NCBI RefSeq assembly: GCF_030409335.1
Contig: NZ_JAUFPN010000127.1
Span: forward strand, 29,516 to 93,515
Reading direction: 5' to 3'
Source: Paeniroseomonas aquatica
Lineage (GTDB): Bacteria; Pseudomonadota; Alphaproteobacteria; Acetobacterales; Acetobacteraceae
Length of the DNA: 64,000 nt
The notes below the pieces were generated by a model that worked only from the letters and a program-made list of their open reading frames with translations, was not told the origin of the DNA and searched no databases. Of this stretch, positions 58,214 through 64,000 are shown piece by piece. The position numbers were made by a program, and so were the translations under genes. The stretch's first letter is position 1. Each line of letters starts with the position of its first letter.

Positions 58214-58885
58214 ATGGCCGAAGACGACGACATCCCTCTCACCGGCGCCATCCGCGAGAAGCTGGTGGCGACCAAGCAGGCCTGGGCCCGGGCCGGCCGG
58301 CTGCTGACCGGGGTGCATGGCAACCCGGCGGTGGACCGGCTGCCGCCCGGCCAGACCCTGGTGCAGGACTGGCCGGTGCTCGACCTCGGGGTGCAGCCCG
58401 AGGTCGCGCCGGAGAAGTGGCGGCTGCGGATCGAGGGGCTGGTCCAGGCGCCGGTGCGGCTGACCCTGCCGGAATTCATGGCCCTGCCGCAGGCCGAGAT
58501 CGTCAGCGACATCCACTGCGTCACGCAATGGAGCCGCTACGACAACCGCTGGCAGGGGGTGCTGGCCCGCGACCTGGTGGCCATGGCCCGGCCGAAGGAG
58601 GAGGCCCGCTTCGTCGCCTTCACCAGCTACGACGGCTATACCACCAACGTCCCCCTGGCCGAGTTCCTCGAGGAGGACGTGCTGCTGGCCCATGCCTGGG
58701 AGGGCGCGCCGATCACCCGCCAGCACGGCGGGCCGGTGCGGGTGGTGCTGCCGCGCCTCTACCTGTGGAAGTCGCCGAAATGGGTGACCCGGATCGAGCT
58801 GCTGCGCGACGACCGTCCCGGCTTCTGGGAGGTCCGCGGCTACCACAACAACGGCGATCCCTGGCAGGAGGAGCGGTATGGCTGA
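58214..58885 (+). CDS. Sulfite-oxidase-like molybdopterin oxidoreductase
   Basis: 223 residues from an ATG at 58214; CAGGAG at 58201 is properly spaced for it and too near an ATG at 58208. The molybdopterin domain is marked by DIHCVTQWSRYDNRWQG, with the molybdenum-ligating Cys, and by FTSYDGYTTNVPLAEFLEEDVL and LYLWKSPKWVTRIEL. No twin-arginine signal and no dimer domain are present, so it is a short cytoplasmic form. Its stop overlaps the glutathione peroxidase start by eight bases. Confidence 0.9.
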   Translation: MAEDDDIPLTGAIREKLVATKQAWARAGRLLTGVHGNPAVDRLPPGQTLVQDWPVLDLGVQPEVAPEKWRLRIEGLVQAPVRLTLPEFMALPQAEIVSDIHCVTQWSRYDNRWQGVLARDLVAMARPKEEARFVAFTSYDGYTTNVPLAEFLEEDVLLAHAWEGAPITRQHGGPVRVVLPRLYLWKSPKWVTRIELLRDDRPGFWEVRGYHNNGDPWQEERYG

Positions 58886-59432
58886 GCTGTCGCGGCGCCA
58901 TGCGCTGCTGGCCGGAGCCGCCCTGGTGACGACCGAAGCCGCGGCCGCCGCCCCCGCCACGGCCTTCGACTTCCGGCTGGAGGCGATCGAGGGCGGGCCG
59001 CTCGACCTCGGCGGCTTCCGCGGCCGGCCGATGCTGGTGGTCAATACCGCGAGCTTCTGCGGCTATACCCCGCAGTATGCCGGGCTGCAGACGCTGCACG
59101 AAAAATACGGCCCGCGCGGGCTGGTGGTGCTCGGCGTGCCCTCGAATGATTTCAACCAGGAATCGGCCGACGCCCGCACCATCAAGCGGTTCTGCGAGGC
59201 GAACTACAGCGTCGACTTCCCGATGACCACGCCGGCCCGGGTGACCGGCGCCCAGGCGACGCCGCTCTTCGCCTTCCTGGCGGCCCAGGGCGGCGGCGCC
59301 CCGCGCTGGAACTTCCACAAGTACCTGGTGGCGCGGGACGGGCGGCGGGTGCGCGGCTTCCCGACGCAAACCGGCCCCGAAAGCCCCGCCCTGGTCCAGG
59401 CGGTCGAGGCCGCCCTCCAGGCGTCAGCCTGA
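58878..59432 (+). CDS. Glutathione peroxidase-family protein with twin-arginine-like leader
   Basis: 184 residues. The leader SRRHALLAGAALVTTEAAAA looks like an export signal. The peroxidatic centre is NTASFCGYTPQY with Cys in place of selenocysteine, a second Cys occurs in KRFCEANYSVDFPM, and the Trp site is PRWNFHKYLV. It probably reduces peroxides using thioredoxin-type donors in the periplasm. Coupled to the molybdoenzyme gene by overlap, and ended by a strong hairpin. Confidence 0.88.
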   Translation: MAELSRRHALLAGAALVTTEAAAAAPATAFDFRLEAIEGGPLDLGGFRGRPMLVVNTASFCGYTPQYAGLQTLHEKYGPRGLVVLGVPSNDFNQESADARTIKRFCEANYSVDFPMTTPARVTGAQATPLFAFLAAQGGGAPRWNFHKYLVARDGRRVRGFPTQTGPESPALVQAVEAALQASA

Positions 59433-59455
59433 ACTCAGAGAAATAGATGAGGGGT

Positions 59456-59479
59456 TTGGGGAGAATACCTTCTCCCCAA
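59456..59479. terminator. Bidirectional terminator between glutathione peroxidase and acpS genes
   Basis: TTGGGGAGAA pairs perfectly with TTCTCCCCAA around the loop TACC, between two convergent genes. It shares stem core, loop and the following CCTT with the hairpin at 16880. Confidence 0.72.
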
Positions 59480-59481
59480 CC

Positions 59482-59892
59482 TTACCCTTCCATTTTCTCC
59501 GCCGAGATAATCACCACCGCGCTGGCATACGGATACTCATCCGTCATGGTCAGCGCCACCCGCGCCACATGCCCCGGCGGGGTGATCGCCGCCAGCCGCG
59601 CCGCCGCGCCGCCGGTCATCTCGAGCGTCGGCTGCCCGCTGCGGAGGTTCACCACCCCGAGGTCGCGGAAGAAGACCCCCGCCCGGAAGCCGGTGCCGAG
59701 CGCCTTGGAGGCCGCCTCCTTGGCCGCGAAGCGCTTGGCATAGGTGCTGGCGCGGATCCGCTCGGTCCGCCGCTCGGCTTTGGCGCGCTCCACCGGGGTG
59801 AAGACCCGCTCCAGGAAGCGCTCGCCATGGCGGCCGATGGTCTGCTCGATCCGCCGGATGTCGACGGTGTCGTTGCCCAGCCCCAGGATCAC
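59482..59892 (-). CDS. acpS: Holo-[acyl-carrier-protein] synthase
   Basis: 136 residues. Opens [17 protein letters not shown] (metal Asp) and has [16 protein letters not shown] (metal Glu), then [13 protein letters not shown] at the end. It places the phosphopantetheine arm on acyl carrier protein. It follows rsh by seven bases on the same strand, a usual gene order in alphaproteobacteria. Confidence 0.95.
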   Translation of the reverse strand: MILGLGNDTVDIRRIEQTIGRHGERFLERVFTPVERAKAERRTERIRASTYAKRFAAKEAASKALGTGFRAGVFFRDLGVVNLRSGQPTLEMTGGAAARLAAITPPGHVARVALTMTDEYPYASAVVIISAEKMEG

Positions 59893-59899
59893 AGGAACA

Positions 59900-62260
<2,361 letters not shown>

Positions 62261-62270
62261 GCGCCCTGCC

Positions 62271-62669
62271 TCAGCGGCGCCCGCCGCCGCTCAATTCGGC
62301 GGCGATGGCGGCCTCGATGTCGTCGGGCGAGAGGTCCTCGCCGGCGCCCTCGACCGGCAGCTCCTCGTTGACGTCCATCACCCCGAAGATGTTCTCGTCG
62401 GTGGCGATGAGGTCGAGCACCTCCTCCTCGGCCGGCTCCGGCTCGGGGGCGCGCTGCAGCGACTTGATCAGGTCGGCCTCGACCATGCCCAGCTCGATCG
62501 TCTGCTCGGCGATCTCGCGCAGCGCCACGACGGGGTTCTTGTCGTTGTCGCGGTCGAGGGTCAGCTCCTCGCCGCGTCCGATGTTCCGCGCCCGCTGCGC
62601 GGCGATAAGGACCAGCTCGAACCGGTTCGGGATCTGGACAATGCAGTCTTCGACGGTGACGCGCGCCAT
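62271..62669 (-). CDS. rpoZ: RNA polymerase omega subunit
   Basis: 132 residues from an ATG at 62669 ([20 protein letters not shown]), then [12 protein letters not shown] and [17 protein letters not shown]. The long acidic C-terminal tail is usual for alphaproteobacterial omega. The gene precedes rsh, the common order; omega helps form a ppGpp site on RNA polymerase, so the pairing makes functional sense. Confidence 0.95.
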   Translation of the reverse strand: MARVTVEDCIVQIPNRFELVLIAAQRARNIGRGEELTLDRDNDKNPVVALREIAEQTIELGMVEADLIKSLQRAPEPEPAEEEVLDLIATDENIFGVMDVNEELPVEGAGEDLSPDDIEAAIAAELSGGGRR

Positions 62670-62791
62670 GACGGCCTCGTACGGTTCGGATGCGCCGCCG
62701 AAGCAGGCGGGCAGCGCATCGGCGTGGTGTGAACCTTCCAGATAGCCACCACCGCCCGATTCCGCAAGCGCCCCGCCGCACCGCAGCACAA

Positions 62792-63343
62792 CTAGCCGGG
62801 CAACGGCTCGGCCAGGCCTTCCCCCGGCGGCTCCGGCGGCAGGCCGGCCAGCAGCGCCGCGACGCCGAGGCCAAGCCGCGGATGCACCCAGCCCGGGGCG
62901 ACGTCGGCCAGCGGCGCCAGGACGAAGCGGCGCAGATGCGCCCGCGGATGCGGCAGCGCCAGCTCCGGCGTCCCGAGCAGCAGCCCGTCGAGGTCGATAA
63001 TGTCGAGGTCCAGCACCCGCGGCGCATTGGGATAGGGCCGCTCGCGCCCGGCCGCCGCCTCCAGCCCCTGCAGGGCGGCCAGCAGCGCAGCCGGATCGGC
63101 CGGCCCGGCGCCGTCGAGCCGGGCCACCCCGTTCACGAAAAGCGGCACCCCGGGCACAGGTGGAACCGGCGTGGTAGCATACCACCGGGACAGGGCGACC
63201 AGGCGCCAGCCGGGCAATCGGTCCAGCGCCGCCGCCGCCGACCGGCAGGTCGCCAACGGCGGCGCCCCCGCCCGGTCCGGCAAATTCGCCCCTAAGGCGA
63301 TAAAGGCCGTGCTTTTTCGCTTTATTAAGGTCAATGGACTCAT
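62792..63343 (-). CDS. folK: 2-amino-4-hydroxy-6-hydroxymethyldihydropteridine diphosphokinase
   Basis: 183 residues from an ATG at 63343 ([20 protein letters not shown]). HPPK marks are [30 protein letters not shown] and the signature [19 protein letters not shown] followed by [15 protein letters not shown]. It transfers pyrophosphate to the pterin in folate synthesis. Divergent from the NYN gene with a 47-base gap; leads into the rpoZ-rsh-acpS strand. Confidence 0.93.
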   Translation of the reverse strand: MSPLTLIKRKSTAFIALGANLPDRAGAPPLATCRSAAAALDRLPGWRLVALSRWYATTPVPPVPGVPLFVNGVARLDGAGPADPAALLAALQGLEAAAGRERPYPNAPRVLDLDIIDLDGLLLGTPELALPHPRAHLRRFVLAPLADVAPGWVHPRLGLGVAALLAGLPPEPPGEGLAEPLPG

Positions 63344-63390
63344 ACACTCCCCGAGCCTAAGGCCTGACCCATATTTTGAGAGCATGGAAC

Positions 63391-64000
63391 TTGCAGCCCG
63401 ATCGTATCGAACGCCTCGCCGTCTTTATCGATGGCGCCAATCTTTACGCCGCATCCCGGTCCCTCGGGTTCGACGTGGACTACAAGAACCTCCTGGCGCA
63501 TTTCCGCCAGCGCTCCTACCTCATCCGCGCCTATTACTATACCGCGCTGCTGGAGACCGAGGAGTACTCGCCGCTGCGGCCGCTGGTCGACTGGCTCGGC
63601 TACAACGGCTACGCCGTGGTGACCAAGCCGGCGAAGGAATTCACCGACGCCAACGGCCGCCGCCGGGTCAAGGGCAGCGTCGACATCGAGATGGCGGTGG
63701 ACGTGCTCGACCTCGCCGGGCACCTCGACCACGTCGTCATCTTCTCCGGCGACGGCGACCTGCGCCGGCTGGTGGAATCGGTCCAGCGCCGCGGCGTCCG
63801 AGTGACCGTCATCTCCACCATCCGTACCCAGCCGACGATGATCGCCGACGAGCTGCGGCGCCAGGCGGATGTCTTCCTCGACCTGGCCGACCTGGCCGAG
63901 CACATCACCCGCCGCCAGGTCGAGCCGCGCCCGCGCGGCGTGCCGCCGCCCTCCTTCACGCCCTTCTTCACCGACTGCGCCTGGCGGCTCAGGTCGATGT
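63391..64000 (+). CDS. NYN-domain (LabA/DUF88) protein, cut by window end
   Basis: 203 residues visible, no stop before the edge. The PIN-like NYN nuclease fold is marked by RLAVFIDGANLYAASRSLGF (first Asp), KGSVDIEMAVDVLDLA (Asp pair) and VVIFSGDGDLRRLVESVQRRG. Such proteins are thought to process RNA. An in-frame stop at 63358 limits the start to ATT 63373, TTG 63376 or TTG 63391. I chose 63391, which has GAGAG nine bases before, but TTG 63376 is equally possible. A non-ATG start is required in any case. Confidence 0.88.
   Translation, partial: MQPDRIERLAVFIDGANLYAASRSLGFDVDYKNLLAHFRQRSYLIRAYYYTALLETEEYSPLRPLVDWLGYNGYAVVTKPAKEFTDANGRRRVKGSVDIEMAVDVLDLAGHLDHVVIFSGDGDLRRLVESVQRRGVRVTVISTIRTQPTMIADELRRQADVFLDLADLAEHITRRQVEPRPRGVPPPSFTPFFTDCAWRLRSM

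Overview
The window is very GC-rich, dense and mostly made of short-spaced or overlapping operons. Protein content (HWE-family histidine kinases, a long Rsh, HisZ, COQ7, Bug-type tripartite tricarboxylate transporter receptors, ATP-dependent ligase cluster) points to an alphaproteobacterium, most likely an Acetobacteraceae member of the Roseomonas type. That assignment is inference from gene content. I see no rRNA, tRNA, CRISPR array, prophage or transposase gene.

Layout. 1-4770: a ligase-associated DNA-damage-response cluster (DEXH helicase cut by the window edge, MBL exonuclease, ATP-dependent ligase) interrupted by a PAS/HWE histidine kinase and a BLUF blue-light receptor. 4740-10678: an HxlR regulator with a divergent VOC protein, a second VOC-like protein, hisZ, purA, a DEDD exonuclease and a lipase. 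10917-12593: prfC. 12697-25250: a coenzyme F420 island with cofE-cofD-cofC, fused fbiC, an F420-dependent glucose-6-phosphate dehydrogenase and four further F420-type LLM oxidoreductases, mixed with a Bug receptor, a repeat-bearing lipase and a COQ7-like protein. 25300-34804: accessory oxidative metabolism (FMN-type LLM monooxygenase, VOC proteins, FAD monooxygenase, MBL hydrolase, acetamidase, class II aldolase) plus a GAF/HWE kinase with a single-domain response regulator. 34892-43892: envelope and housekeeping genes (RlpA-like, Nudix, Atm1-type ABC exporter, FAD oxidoreductase, aldo/keto reductase, DMT transporter, YciE-like protein). 43927-45657: Zur-box-controlled zinc uptake znuCB preceded by a 39-codon ORF. 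45667-51477: GMC oxidoreductase divergent from a four-gene acid-catabolism operon. 51470-58143: a surface-glycan cluster (WbsX, three GT2 enzymes, flippase). 58214-64000: sulfite-oxidase-like protein, glutathione peroxidase, acpS, rsh, rpoZ, folK and a NYN-domain protein cut by the window end.

The most coherent system is the F420 island: FbiC makes Fo, CofC/CofD attach a phospho-acid-derived side chain, CofE adds glutamates, FGD can supply F420H2 from glucose-6-phosphate, and the other LLM enzymes can consume it. No FbiB-type reductase domain is visible, so the side-chain chemistry is open. Non-coding structures of note are a 105-bp two-hairpin repeat present twice in opposite orientation (9540-9644 and 52740-52844), a small family of hairpins sharing a TACC-type loop, a hairpin that holds the ribosome binding site of the gene at 35426, a 10-bp-periodic CTCAA array at 38976, and a perfect Zur-type palindrome at 43927.
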